From Nonomuraea sediminis (lineage in GTDB: Bacteria; Actinomycetota; Actinomycetes; Streptosporangiales; Streptosporangiaceae), in NCBI RefSeq assembly GCF_018531495.1, contig NZ_JAHDTI010000001.1, positions 620,001 through 684,000 of the forward strand: DNA of 64,000 bases. Direction: 5' to 3'. Positions 1 to 8,527 of this stretch are shown here, in pieces. The translations under genes and the position numbers were made by a program. The notes under the pieces were generated by a model. It ran no database searches. It worked only from the letters and a program-made list of their open reading frames with translations, and was not told the DNA's origin. The number at the start of each line of letters is the position of its first letter. Position 1 is the stretch's first letter.

Positions 1-765
1 GTCGTAGTCCACGTCCATCACGCAGTACGACCCGGCCTGGCTCTCGGTGTAGATCTTGCGCTCGGCGTCGATGGCGAACGTGCCGGTGCCGCCGCCGCTG
101 ACCACGGCAGGGGCGAGATCGGCTGCCGCGAGCGCCGCCAGGGTCTCCTGCAGCCGGTCCAGCTGGCCGCCGTACGTGCTGCGCCGTTCCCGGTAGTCGA
201 GGATGTGCTGCACCCGGCCCGAGTAGGCCTGGAGTCCCGCGTAACCGAGTTCCTCCGACCGTTCCAGGCGGCGGGCGATCGCCACCGCATCCGCGGGCGA
301 GGCCGCGCCGGTCCTGCCCATGCCGATGTCGAGGTCCACGAGCGCGCGTAGCGGCCTGGCGGTGCGGCCGAGGACGGACTCCCACACGTCCACGTTCTCG
401 ATCGTGTCGAAGACCAGCGTGATGTCGGCTCCTTCGTGGTGGAGCGACGCGAGGGCCTCGATGTGCGCCCGCTGCACGATCGGGGTCGTCACCAGGACGC
501 CGGGGATCCGTGCCTCGGCGTACACGATCGCCTCCCGTCCGGTGGTTGCGCACACGCCGACCGCGCCCGCCGCCACCTGTTCGCGGGCCAGGGCGGTGCA
601 CTTGTGGGTCTTGCCGTGCGGCCGCAGCGCCATGCCGGCGCCCGCGCACCGCCGGTTCATCTCCGCGAGGTTGGCGCGCAGGGCGGGCAGGTCGATGACG
701 AGCGCGGGCGTGACGAGCCGGAGCGCGCCACCGGGGACACCGATGAGGCGGGCGTTGGGTGACAT
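1..765 (-). CDS. DSD1-family PLP-dependent enzyme (D-threonine aldolase / D-serine dehydratase-like), partial
   Basis: The frame stays open from an ATG at 765 to the window edge, giving 255 N-terminal residues; the C-terminal part lies outside. Near residue 50 the motif RPHGKTHKC resembles the PLP-lysine segment of alanine-racemase-fold type III enzymes of the DSD1 group. A Gly-rich stretch, VVSGGGTGTF, near the cut edge fits the phosphate-binding region. Such enzymes cleave or dehydrate D-3-hydroxy amino acids, or deaminate amino acids; the exact substrate cannot be told. An AAAGAGG ribosome site precedes the ATG. The gene is divergent from the aldo/keto reductase gene across about 100 bp. 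Annotators often call such proteins amino acid deaminase/aldolase. Confidence 0.85.
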   Translation of the reverse strand, partial: MSPNARLIGVPGGALRLVTPALVIDLPALRANLAEMNRRCAGAGMALRPHGKTHKCTALAREQVAAGAVGVCATTGREAIVYAEARIPGVLVTTPIVQRAHIEALASLHHEGADITLVFDTIENVDVWESVLGRTARPLRALVDLDIGMGRTGAASPADAVAIARRLERSEELGYAGLQAYSGRVQHILDYRERRSTYGGQLDRLQETLAALAAADLAPAVVSGGGTGTFAIDAERKIYTESQAGSYCVMDVDYD

Positions 766-866
766 GAGACCTCTTTAGCACCTGCTTTCCACCTGCGGTA
801 AAGGGGCATGGCTTCGGGGAGTCGTTCGGGGAGGCGCTTCCGCGCCCGGAATCAGAGGTTCAACCC

Positions 867-1733
867 ATGACCACCACCCGACCGGCCGACGCCTCGGGCA
901 CCTTCGCCCTGGGCGGCGACCTCACCGTCAACCGCCTCGGCTATGGCGCGATGCAGCTCTCCGGCCCTGGCGTCTGGGGCGAGCCCGAGGATCCCGCGGA
1001 AGCGATCCGTGTCCTGCGCCGCGCCGTCGAGCTCGGGGTGAACTTCATCGACACCGCCGACTCCTACGGCCCGTTCGTCAGCGAACGGCTGATCCGCGAG
1101 GCGCTCCACCCGTACCCGGAGGACCTCGTCATCGCCACCAAGGGCGGCCTGACCCGCCCGAGCCCCAGCGACTGGCGCCCGGTCGGCCGGCCCGAGTACC
1201 TGCGCCAGCAGACCGAGCTCAGCCTCCGCAACCTGGGCGTGGACAGGATCGACCTCTACCAGTTGCACCGCATCGACCCCCAGGTTCCCCTCGCCGACCA
1301 GCTCGGCGAACTCGCCCTCCTCCAGCGGGAGGGCAAGATCCGGCACATCGGCGTCTCCGAGGTGACGGTCGAGGAGCTCGAGCAGGCCAGGAAGCACGCC
1401 GAGATCGTCTCCGTCCAGAATCTGTACAACCTCGCCAACCGCTCGGCCGAGGACGTGCTGAACTACGCCGAAGCCGAGAACATCGGCTTCATCCCGTGGT
1501 TCCCCATCGCGACCGGTGAGCTCGCCCGGCCAGGAGGGCCGCTGGACGCCGCCGCCGAGCAGCACGGCGCGGCTCCGGCCCAGCTCGCGCTCGCCTGGCT
1601 GCTGCGCCGCTCGCCCGTCATGCTGCCCATCCCCGGCACCTCACGCGTGGCGCACCTGGAGGAGAACCTCGAAGCGGCACGCATCACGCTGACCGACGCC
1701 GAGTACGAGGACCTGACCAGAGCCGCGGGGTGA
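867..1733 (+). CDS. Aldo/keto reductase
   Basis: This 288-residue protein has the AKR TIM-barrel layout. The catalytic tetrad is visible as D62 and Y67 in FIDTADSYGP, K92 in VIATKGG and H134 in LYQLHRID. The C-terminal segment PIPGTSRVAHLEEN matches the NADPH-binding region of bacterial AKRs. It should reduce a carbonyl compound with NADPH in the cytoplasm; the substrate is unknown. The ATG at 867 follows CAGAGG. The gene is transcribed away from the PLP-enzyme gene, and the 100 bp between them must hold both promoters. The length is normal for the family and nothing looks broken. Confidence 0.93.
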   Translation: MTTTRPADASGTFALGGDLTVNRLGYGAMQLSGPGVWGEPEDPAEAIRVLRRAVELGVNFIDTADSYGPFVSERLIREALHPYPEDLVIATKGGLTRPSPSDWRPVGRPEYLRQQTELSLRNLGVDRIDLYQLHRIDPQVPLADQLGELALLQREGKIRHIGVSEVTVEELEQARKHAEIVSVQNLYNLANRSAEDVLNYAEAENIGFIPWFPIATGELARPGGPLDAAAEQHGAAPAQLALAWLLRRSPVMLPIPGTSRVAHLEENLEAARITLTDAEYEDLTRAAG

Positions 1734-2452
1734 TGTCGTGGCGCAGGAAGAACGCCGACACCTCCTGCTCGCGTCCCTCGCGCCATCGCCTGCCGCCATA
1801 CAGCCGCACCAGTCCTTGGAACACGATCGTCTTGCGGAAGTGCGGACCCGGCCCGCTCTCATCGACCCCGATGCAGCCCTTTGGACACCACCGGTGGTGC
1901 TTCCGGTGGCGAGATCGTGGATGTCCCGCCCGCCGTACGACAGGCCCGCAGGTTGGGTACGGGGCCAGAAGATCGCGCTGGCATGTCCGGTGTCGCCCTC
2001 GTAGCGGAGCAGCGCGCGCGACCGGCTCGCTCATGCGGGACGCGATCCGCCATCGGCTACCCTCCCACGGCCTGCAGTGGCGCGTTCACAACCTGTACGA
2101 CAAGGCCCGGGCTCCAGCACCATCCGGGCGCTTCCAGATCATGTGCCACCCAATGTAGATCTTGAATGAGAACGTTTGTCATCCTCTCTCGGAGGCTTCC
2201 CGACTTTCACGGAACAGAGACGGAATAGAACAGCCATAGACGTCGGGCAGCCCGGATACACGACCCGTCCCTGCCCGTGGGTCGTCGTCCCACCCACAGA
2301 GCAAGGGCCAGCCCCTGCGGTTGTGAACTATTCGTGAAACGTTGCGGCCCTATCCACAGCAGTACGTGACGAGGCGTCGCACGCGAGCTCGTTTCCCATA
2401 TGACATCTGACTGCGATGCGGCAGTTGTCGCCTTGCCGTACAGTGACCGGCC
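1734..2452. other. Gene-free, decayed stretch
   Basis: About 720 bases lie between the reductase and the GNAT gene with no convincing gene. On the minus strand between about 1740 and 2010, protein-like fragments appear in different frames, for example FFLRHDI and AIFWPRTQP. That suggests an old coding sequence broken by frameshifts, but I cannot name the family. The right part (2160-2450) has lower GC and probably carries the GNAT promoter. No RNA gene was seen. Confidence 0.4.
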
Positions 2453-3064
2453 ATGATGAGAGTTGCTTGCTCGAAAAAGCTTCATGTGATAACGGCTGAC
2501 GATTTTGTGATAAGGACGGCCGGTTACTGGGCCCTGAGAGCCGCCAAGGCGGCCGGCAGTGATGAACATGCGCAGCGATGGCTCGGGTGGCCTTTGGACA
2601 TGGTGCGAGAATATGAGAGTTCGCATGGCAAACTCCTTGACCGCGAATTGGATGACGAGTCGGAGGCCCCCAGCCCCGGTTGGTTCGCACTGATCAACAG
2701 GCATGATCGTCGAATTATGGGCGCCTTGGTGATTGCGGTATCGCAACTGAACCGGGTTGAGATCGGTGGTTATCTGGCACCGCAATATCGGGGGCGTGGA
2801 TTCGGGGCCCAGCTGTTCACGCTCGGCAGCGTCCTGGCCCACACGCACCTGGGCCTACCAGAAATATATGCGGGCACCGAGACCGGCAACATCGCTTGTC
2901 GGCAATCGTTGTTGAAGGCCGGGTTCACGTACACGGACGGTCCCGCTCAGCACACCCTACCGAATGGGCGAATGGTTGACAGCGTATGGTTCAAGAGTGC
3001 CGTGGCACGTGAGGCCACGTGCAGGCCTAGGTGGCTCTGGCGGCGATGGGCCCGGGTCAGATGA
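2453..3064 (+). CDS. GNAT-family N-acetyltransferase
   Basis: The 203-residue product has the GNAT core in its second half. Strand beta4 and the acetyl-CoA loop read GGYLAPQYRGRGFGAQLF (the Q/RxxGxG/A motif), followed by ETGNIACRQSLLKAGF, the typical beta5-alpha4 region of RimJ/RimL-like enzymes. It should transfer acetyl from acetyl-CoA to an amine; the acceptor is unknown. The start is uncertain because two ATGs are adjacent and no strong ribosome site precedes them. The first 250 bases are clearly richer in A and T than the neighbours, suggesting acquisition from outside. The Arg/Trp-rich C-terminus may be a read-through tail. Confidence 0.8.
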   Translation: MMRVACSKKLHVITADDFVIRTAGYWALRAAKAAGSDEHAQRWLGWPLDMVREYESSHGKLLDRELDDESEAPSPGWFALINRHDRRIMGALVIAVSQLNRVEIGGYLAPQYRGRGFGAQLFTLGSVLAHTHLGLPEIYAGTETGNIACRQSLLKAGFTYTDGPAQHTLPNGRMVDSVWFKSAVAREATCRPRWLWRRWARVR

Positions 3065-3530
3065 CCAGGTCGGGTTGTTCGGAGACAACCCATGTAGGGT
3101 GGGCCCCGAGCTGGTTTGCAGGCCTGGTTCTAATTCGGCGTGAACGTGACCTGCTGAGGAAACTCCAAGGATTACTTCCCACTCTCTGATATTGCCTTGC
3201 GGTGCAACATGCTTCGGAAGCACTCCTCAGTGATCGCGTCACTAAGCAGACCGCCAGGGGATTGCGATTCACCATTTGATCTGCGCGAGAACAGCAGCAG
3301 CGTCGCGGCCTGCATGGGAGTGGGCGTCGCATCCCATCCCGTCACGCCAACGGTGGCTTTGGTGACTGCGCCAGCGCAAGCGCGCTTGTTGTCTCGGGGC
3401 ACGCCGCGATCCCAAGTGGCGGACTTTGCCCGCGCGCGGGTCGCTTCGGCGAGGCACTGAGAGCCCTGGTCAGGGCATTGCGCCTGAACGCCGTTGCCGT
3501 ACTTTGCGGCCGTCCAGGGACATCAGGCCT

Positions 3531-3613
3531 ATCGAACTGGTAGGCCGGTGACCGCGCGGCAGATGATGAGGCGCTGGTCTCGCCGGCACCCTCGAAGATG
3601 GTGTAGATCTTGA
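3531..3613 (-). pseudogene. Acyl-CoA dehydrogenase 3' end fragment, copy A
   Basis: Read on the minus strand, this begins IYTIFEGAGE and then loses frame. It aligns over about 80 bases with the copy at 4836-4918, with roughly a dozen changes and two single-base gaps. In that other copy the frame gives the C-terminal acyl-CoA dehydrogenase signature IYTIFEGTSEIQRL. The rest of the dehydrogenase gene is not in the window. Confidence 0.65.
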
Positions 3614-3652
3614 TTCGGTGTGATCGCCACCTGTGCAAGAGTGTCGAATCAG

Positions 3653-3904
3653 CATCATGATCAGCCCACCTTGGGCACCCCGGATGCCACTCAGTTTGTC
3701 ATCGACAGCATCTGCGGCTTGCTCAGCCAGTTGGGACGTGTCCCATGGATCGGTCGACGGGGTCCCGGAGCCAGATCCTGATCGAGGCGACATCACCCTC
3801 GGCCTGGTCACGCCCGGCCCGCAGCGCGTCCAGAGCTTGGCCCACATTCCCTCCATCGACCAGCGGCGATGCCGGTTGTAGATGATCTTCCCGTTCCCGT
3901 AACG
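3653..3904 (-). pseudogene. IS5-like transposase N-terminal remnant
   Basis: On the minus strand from 3904, the translation NGKIIYNRHRRWSMEGMW resembles the G-x-W-x-T-V-Y-x-R-F-x-R-W segment near the N-terminus of IS5-family (DUF4096-type) transposases. It is followed by about 60 residues without the usual catalytic DDE region. There is no ORF of family length and no terminal inverted repeats are obvious. I read it as a decayed insertion sequence fragment. The surrounding 3065-4043 stretch holds no other supportable gene. Confidence 0.4.
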
Positions 3905-4043
3905 GCGCCCTGACCTGGCTGGTCACCACGATCCGCAATGCCCATCTTGCGACATGACGCGACACTGCATATCGTGCCGATGTATCAACTCGATATATCG
4001 GGCCGACGGTTTGCCGTAGCCCGACGGGGACGAGGGAGCTGCC

Positions 4044-4802
4044 ATGAGACGGATCGACTACGACACGGAGCAGTACCAGGACTACGCGCGTGGCCGTGCG
4101 CTTGCCGAGCAGCAGATGCAGACATGGATCAGTGCCTTCGGAGCGGTGCTGCCCGAGCAGCGTCCGCTGACGGGGCTGGACGTGGGCTCAGGGACCGGCA
4201 GGTTCACCCCCGCGCTGGCGCAAGCGTTCGGGCCGGTCACTGGCGTCGAGCCGTCGGTCCGCATGCGCGAGATAGCGCAGGCGCAGTCCCTGCATCCCGA
4301 TGTGCAGTATCTGGCGGGCTCCGCCGAGGACATCCCCGTGCCGTCCGGCAGCGCCGACTACGCTCTCATGTTCTTGGCCTGGCACCACGTCCAGGACAAG
4401 CCGCAGGCGGTCCGGGAGCTGGCCCGGGTGCTCAAGCCCGGCGGGCGGCTGCTACTGCGCGCGAATTTCAGCGATCACCATCCCAGGCCGTGGTGGCTGG
4501 AGTACTTCCCCCGCGGCTATGAGGTGGACGCGTCGATATTTCAGCCGCTGCACGAGGTCATCGCGATGTTCACGTCGGCCGGCTGGCGCGTCGCCGGCTT
4601 CGGCACGGTTACCGAGCCGTCCTCCGGCACCCGCGGTGACATGCTCGAACGGCTGCGCCTGCGCACCCTTTCGTTCTTCGGTCAGCTCGGCCCCGACGAC
4701 CTGGAGGCCGGCTTCCGCCGCCTGGAGGAGGCTGTTGCCGCAGATCCCGGCGCACCAGCGCCTGTGTTCTCCGAGCCGCTGCTCACGCTCCAACGGCCCT
4801 AG
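4044..4802 (+). CDS. Class I SAM-dependent methyltransferase
   Basis: The 252-residue protein has the Rossmann-type methyltransferase fold. Motif I reads GLDVGSGTGRFTPAL, followed by an acidic residue in GVEPS that should bind the SAM ribose. The later stretch MFLAWHHVQD and LKPGGRLLLRANF match the Methyltransf_11 post-motif pattern. The ATG follows GGGAGCTGCC. It stands alone on the plus strand between an IS remnant and the second acyl-CoA dehydrogenase fragment, so its substrate cannot be inferred. The flanking duplicated fragments hint that it arrived as inserted cargo. Confidence 0.88.
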   Translation: MRRIDYDTEQYQDYARGRALAEQQMQTWISAFGAVLPEQRPLTGLDVGSGTGRFTPALAQAFGPVTGVEPSVRMREIAQAQSLHPDVQYLAGSAEDIPVPSGSADYALMFLAWHHVQDKPQAVRELARVLKPGGRLLLRANFSDHHPRPWWLEYFPRGYEVDASIFQPLHEVIAMFTSAGWRVAGFGTVTEPSSGTRGDMLERLRLRTLSFFGQLGPDDLEAGFRRLEEAVAADPGAPAPVFSEPLLTLQRP

Positions 4803-4835
4803 CAACGGCAGGGGGCGCGTTCACGCTGTTCAGGG

Positions 4836-4918
4836 TTATCGAACCGGCAGGCCGGTAACGGCGCGGCCGATGATCAGGCGCTGGATCTCCGACGTGCCCT
4901 CGAAGATGGTGTAGATCT
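4836..4918 (-). pseudogene. Acyl-CoA dehydrogenase 3' end fragment, copy B
   Basis: On the minus strand this reads IYTIFEGTSEIQRLIIGRAV, then ends after LPVR with a TAA at 4838-4836. This is the conserved C-terminal end of acyl-CoA dehydrogenases, including the EGTSEIQ segment. Unlike copy A at 3531-3613 its frame is intact. Nothing upstream (4919-5070) continues the dehydrogenase, so it is only a 26-codon relic. Confidence 0.7.
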
Positions 4919-5077
4919 ACGATGCAGAAAGGACCGACCTGCAGCTTCACGCCGAAAATCGGCTTCTACCTGCGGAAACTCTTCTCGTCACTTGTCATCG
5001 TTTGCCATCGCTAGCCACCCTCAGGCAGAACTGAGACAGAACCAAGGCAAGGAGAGTGCGCCGCCAGAGACGCCAAA

Positions 5078-5106
5078 GCCCCGTATCACAGAGCGTGATC
5101 CGGGGC
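5078..5106 (-). terminator. Hairpin after the xis-like gene
   Basis: GCCCCG-TATCAC pairs with GTGAT-CCGGGGC around a short AGAGC loop. On the minus strand the stem is followed by CTTTGG. It lies 20 bases past the stop of the Xis-like gene and probably ends the transfer operon. Confidence 0.55.
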
Positions 5107-5125
5107 CCCGCGCGCTCGCCCAAGG

Positions 5126-5311
5126 TCAGCCGACCCGCTCCGCGTAGAGTGATTCTTCCCAGGCGTTCACGTCTGCGATCTTGTAGCGGACGTACCTGCC
5201 GATCCTCATGAAGCGCGGTCCACCACCACGCGAGTTCCACTGGTACACGGTCGAGACGGGAACACCCACCCGTTCTGCGAGGTCCTCTGGAGTCAGATGC
5301 TTCGCTGTCAC
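5126..5311 (-). CDS. Xis-like excisionase / AlpA-type HTH protein
   Basis: A 61-residue winged HTH protein. LTPEDLAERVGVPVSTVYQW forms the helix-turn-helix and GPRFMRIGRYVRYKIADVNAW the wing, a pattern typical of excisionases in pSAM2-like elements and of many phage HTH_17 proteins. The GTG start at 5311 follows AGGGGGATCG; longer frames upstream have no start with a ribosome site. In related elements an integrase gene follows xis directly, but here only a hairpin and a dehydrogenase relic follow. It would direct excisive recombination or act as a regulator. Confidence 0.8.
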   Translation of the reverse strand: MTAKHLTPEDLAERVGVPVSTVYQWNSRGGGPRFMRIGRYVRYKIADVNAWEESLYAERVG

Positions 5312-5369
5312 CGATCCCCCTTCACGATCCCGGCCGCCTTTCGCAACACTTGTCGCCGCTTGCCAGCGC

Positions 5370-5402
5370 GACGCAATTGACGCAATTGTTGCATATTGAC
5401 GC
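5370..5402. promoter_or_regulatory. Tandem 9-bp repeats upstream of the xis-like gene
   Basis: GACGCAATT occurs twice in tandem (5370-5387), with a further TTGACGC at 5396-5402. The stretch is AT-rich compared with its surroundings and lies between the xis-like gene and the small membrane protein gene. It could be a promoter or a binding site for the small HTH protein. Confidence 0.35.
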
Positions 5403-5415
5403 GCCATACGCGTCA

Positions 5416-5709
5416 TCAAGCTTTCGCGCGTCCGCTGGCGAGGACCGCTAGGCCCGACACCAGCAGCACTGTGCCGCCGACCAGGCCCCACGTAGCGGCT
5501 GCGAACGTCCAGACCGCCATGACCGTCAGGACGATGCCGATCACTCCCCCACCAAGGCGCTCCAGTGTCACCAGCGCCGCGCCTACCGCGACGACGACTA
5601 GCGGTACCGCCACCGCCAGGTTCACGCTGCGGACCTGCGACAGTGGTGCGGCCGCCCAGACGACCGCCAGCCATGCCGACACCACAGCGATCCGTACCAA
5701 CTCCCTCAT
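5416..5709 (-). CDS. Small three-helix membrane protein
   Basis: This 97-residue protein is almost entirely hydrophobic. Segments around residues 5-20, 30-50 and 55-90 should cross the membrane, and a short basic tail (SGRAKA) follows. Its ATG overlaps the stop of the TraB-like gene in a TGATG junction, so it is translationally coupled to the DNA translocase. By position it resembles Spd-type spread proteins that assist plasmid transfer through mycelia. There is no recognisable family motif. Confidence 0.7.
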   Translation of the reverse strand: MRELVRIAVVSAWLAVVWAAAPLSQVRSVNLAVAVPLVVVAVGAALVTLERLGGGVIGIVLTVMAVWTFAAATWGLVGGTVLLVSGLAVLASGRAKA

Positions 5710-7601
5710 CAGGCCTCCAGCCGCTCCAGGATCTCCTCAGGCAGGGCGAACGCCTCTGCCCCGTCCTTGCTGACCGGCCACACCCGGCCGTCCGCCACAA
5801 GCCGTTTGAGCTGGGCGTTGATCTCGCTCGGCGGTGCCGTCACCCGCCGCTTGAGCACGTGGTGCAGCAGCTCCCCGAGCTCCAGCGCCAGGCCGTCCGC
5901 TTCAGCGAGGACGTCGATGATCGCGGCCTTCACGTCGCCCGGCGTCGCACGCGGCTCATTCGCGCGGCGGCCGCCGACGCGCGGCTCGCGCCCGGCCTTC
6001 TTCGCGTCGATGAACTCGTCGATCCAGCCCATCGTCAGGTCGTCGATCCGGCCGGCCGCCGGTTGGCGAGCGATGTACTTCGGCTTGGCGGTGTACAGCC
6101 ACCGCATCAGTGCTGCCCGCCGGTCGATCCCGGACAGGTAGGCCAGGCCTTGCGTCAGCGACCCATCCCGGAACGTCATCGGCAGCAGCGACGGGTCGTG
6201 CGGGAGGCCCATCTGGTAGGCGGCGCCGGGCGTCTGCGTCCGCAGCGCGCAGGCGTTCTTGCGCAGCTGCGCCCGCAGCGTCACCGACCCGCCCAGCTCG
6301 GTCATGTTCGGATCCTGGGCGACCAGGACGATGCCGCCGCCGCCTTTACGCCAGGTCTTCGCGCCGGAGGCGAGCATGCCCACGGCCTTCTTGCCGTGCA
6401 CGTCATGCTGGAGCAGCTCCGGGGCCTCCTCCAGCACGAAGAAGATTCCGGTCATACCACCGGCGTCGGGGTCACCGGGCACCAGGTGCGTCTTGCCGCG
6501 CCGCTCGTCGCCGTCCTCGTCCACCCACGGGATCCGCGCGAGGTGGTGGACGCGGCGGCGCATCACCCAGTGCCACAGCTCCAGCTCGCCCATGCAGTCG
6601 TCCTCGCCGAGGGCGCAGCGGTGGGTGTTGCCGTTCCAGTCCGGCATGGAGCCACCCTGCGGGTCGAGCAGCACCGTCGCCAGCTTGTCCGACAGGTGAG
6701 CCAGGCTGATCAGTGTCTCCACCGACCGGGACTTGCCCGCCTCCGAGTCGCCGACGATGAAGCCGTGCCGCATGCCGCCCGACTTCGTGAAGAACGCCCA
6801 GTGCGCGGGCTGCAGGTCGTAGAAGTAGCCAATGTGGGCGCGGCCGTCCTCGCCGATACGGGGCTGCAGGTCCTCAAACCGGCGCACCGTGGCGAGCGTG
6901 TCGTCCTTGAGCAGGGTGAACATGGCGCGGGAGTTGTCGCCGTACGTCGTCGGCTCCAGCACCGCCAGTTGCATCGAGGTTTGGAACGCCGAGGCGACCT
7001 TTCCGGCCGCCATCATGATGTCCTTCGTCTCCTTCTCGCCCGGCACTGCCCGGATCTCCGCGCGGTAACCGGCGTCGATTCGCTTCGGTGTCGTCAACGT
7101 CATCCCATCGAGGGCCTTGCCCTTGGCAGCCAGCCGCTCCTTGAAGCGGCGCATGATCCGCTCCACTTCCGGGTCGATCTCGACCTGCTCGACGACGACC
7201 CCCGGCTCCTCGACTGGCTCGGTCTCGACGCCGGGCAACTGAAGGCGGCGGTGGACCCGCCAGTGCAGCAGCGCGAACACCAGCCAGCCGGCCACACCGA
7301 CCTCGGCGACCAGCCCCGTAGGGCCGGCCGTCGAGGCGACGATGAGCCAGGCCGCGCCGAACACCGCGGCGGCAACGTTGTGGCGAGCCTGCACCGACTT
7401 GCGGACCAGTACGGCGGCCGCGGCCGCCGCGATGAGGGCAGCCACGGCCGGGTGCTTCGACAGGGCGTAGATCATCGTCGATATCGGTAGCGCTATCAGC
7501 CACACGAACGGAGCCGCCATCACAACGCGGTATCGCTGGCGGAACACGATCCGCTGCACGGTGCGGGTGACCTCGACGGTCTTCGTGCGGTCCTTGGACA
7601 T
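5709..7601 (-). CDS. FtsK/SpoIIIE-type DNA translocase (TraB/TraSA-like)
   Basis: A 630-residue membrane-anchored ATPase. Two hydrophobic segments lie at about residues 27-67 and 77-112, then a cytoplasmic linker and the FtsK motor with Walker A GDSEAGKS at 284-291 and LLDPQGG just after. A later LEEAPELL may supply acidic catalytic residues. The last 70 residues look like a winged helix, as in TraB proteins that recognise clt repeats. In mycelial actinomycetes TraB pumps double-stranded DNA into the recipient during conjugation. The ATG at 7601 follows TAAGGAG; a TTG further upstream overlaps the preceding stop but has no ribosome site. Confidence 0.9.
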   Translation of the reverse strand: MSKDRTKTVEVTRTVQRIVFRQRYRVVMAAPFVWLIALPISTMIYALSKHPAVAALIAAAAAAVLVRKSVQARHNVAAAVFGAAWLIVASTAGPTGLVAEVGVAGWLVFALLHWRVHRRLQLPGVETEPVEEPGVVVEQVEIDPEVERIMRRFKERLAAKGKALDGMTLTTPKRIDAGYRAEIRAVPGEKETKDIMMAAGKVASAFQTSMQLAVLEPTTYGDNSRAMFTLLKDDTLATVRRFEDLQPRIGEDGRAHIGYFYDLQPAHWAFFTKSGGMRHGFIVGDSEAGKSRSVETLISLAHLSDKLATVLLDPQGGSMPDWNGNTHRCALGEDDCMGELELWHWVMRRRVHHLARIPWVDEDGDERRGKTHLVPGDPDAGGMTGIFFVLEEAPELLQHDVHGKKAVGMLASGAKTWRKGGGGIVLVAQDPNMTELGGSVTLRAQLRKNACALRTQTPGAAYQMGLPHDPSLLPMTFRDGSLTQGLAYLSGIDRRAALMRWLYTAKPKYIARQPAAGRIDDLTMGWIDEFIDAKKAGREPRVGGRRANEPRATPGDVKAAIIDVLAEADGLALELGELLHHVLKRRVTAPPSEINAQLKRLVADGRVWPVSKDGAEAFALPEEILERLEA

Positions 7602-7645
7602 CGTGTGGGGCTCCTTACGCGTGGTCTGTTGACGTACGGCCGGGC

Positions 7646-8527
7646 TCAACCGCCCGCGTACGCGTCCTTGTTGGCGACGTTGTCCACGCCGCCAACCGCC
7701 GCGTGAGCTTCCGCCACGGTGTCCTGAGCAGCGGCGAGGTCAGCGATCTTCTGGTGCTGGGAGGCGAGCTGGTTCGCGGTCTCCTGCGCGGCCATCAGCG
7801 CCGCGATGAGCTCGCCGCGGCCCATGTCCTTCGCGAGCAGGCCAGCCACCTGGCCGTCGATCGCGGCCGCGACATGGGTCATGTCGGTGTTGGCGGTCTC
7901 GTGGTCGTGCTTGAGCTGGGGGAAGGAGGTGAATTCGGCGTTCACGGTGGCCCTCTCGTCTGGGATGTCGTACATGGTCAGGTCTGCGGGCTTTTGGTCG
8001 CGGTCGTCGGCGGCGGCCGACGGTTCGGGCGTCTCCTCGGGCGCTGTCTCCTCGGGCGCTGTCTCCTCGGGTGTGTCCTTCTCGGCCTGCTGAGCTTCCT
8101 CCTCGGTCTCCTCAATCAGCTCGGCTTCTTCGATCTCGCGCGTGGCCTGGTAGTCGCGGTATGCCTGACGGGCGCCCTCGGCGGCCTGGCGTCCGATTCG
8201 GACAGCACCACCGAGGACCTTGAGCAACCCGTACGTGCCGCCCGCGACCGCTGCCGTGGTGCCGCCGACGACCCCGAAGGCAAGGGAGGTCCACCAGCGG
8301 AGGTTGCGCGGTCCCGGCGGGGCGCCGGATGCGGTCGGGCGGGTGAGGTACTCCTGGGCCTGGTCGTAGTGGGTGCGGGCGGCAGTAAACCCCTTGCGGA
8401 ACTCGATGTCGGCCTGCGCCGCGCCGGCCCGGAGCCCTCCCAGGGTGGCGGCGCGGGCACTGGGGCGCTTCACGAGCGTCGCGGTGATGACCCCGGACAA
8501 GATGAGGAGCAGGATCAGGGGGATCAC
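7646..8527 (-). CDS. Membrane-anchored transfer (Spd-like) protein
   Basis: The 293-residue product starts with a signal-anchor (IPLILLLILSG) and has a second hydrophobic stretch near residues 75-100. An Ala/Glu-rich coiled coil follows, then a very acidic segment containing tandem EETAP units, and a helical C-terminus. GTG at 8527 overlaps the preceding stop (GTGA). No family is recognised with confidence. Its place next to TraB and its architecture suggest a component of the conjugation apparatus that spans the membrane. Confidence 0.75.
   Translation of the reverse strand: MIPLILLLILSGVITATLVKRPSARAATLGGLRAGAAQADIEFRKGFTAARTHYDQAQEYLTRPTASGAPPGPRNLRWWTSLAFGVVGGTTAAVAGGTYGLLKVLGGAVRIGRQAAEGARQAYRDYQATREIEEAELIEETEEEAQQAEKDTPEETAPEETAPEETPEPSAAADDRDQKPADLTMYDIPDERATVNAEFTSFPQLKHDHETANTDMTHVAAAIDGQVAGLLAKDMGRGELIAALMAAQETANQLASQHQKIADLAAAQDTVAEAHAAVGGVDNVANKDAYAGG

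Noticed and set aside
5565..7490. Long plus-strand frame of 641 codons
   Set aside because: It is antisense to the TraB-like gene, is very rich in Arg and His without domains, and reflects GC bias at third positions.
7481..7500. Sequence like GATATCGGTAGCGCTATC as an eighth phage palindrome
   Set aside because: It is inside the TraB-like gene, outside the phage, and the arms do not align with the consensus.
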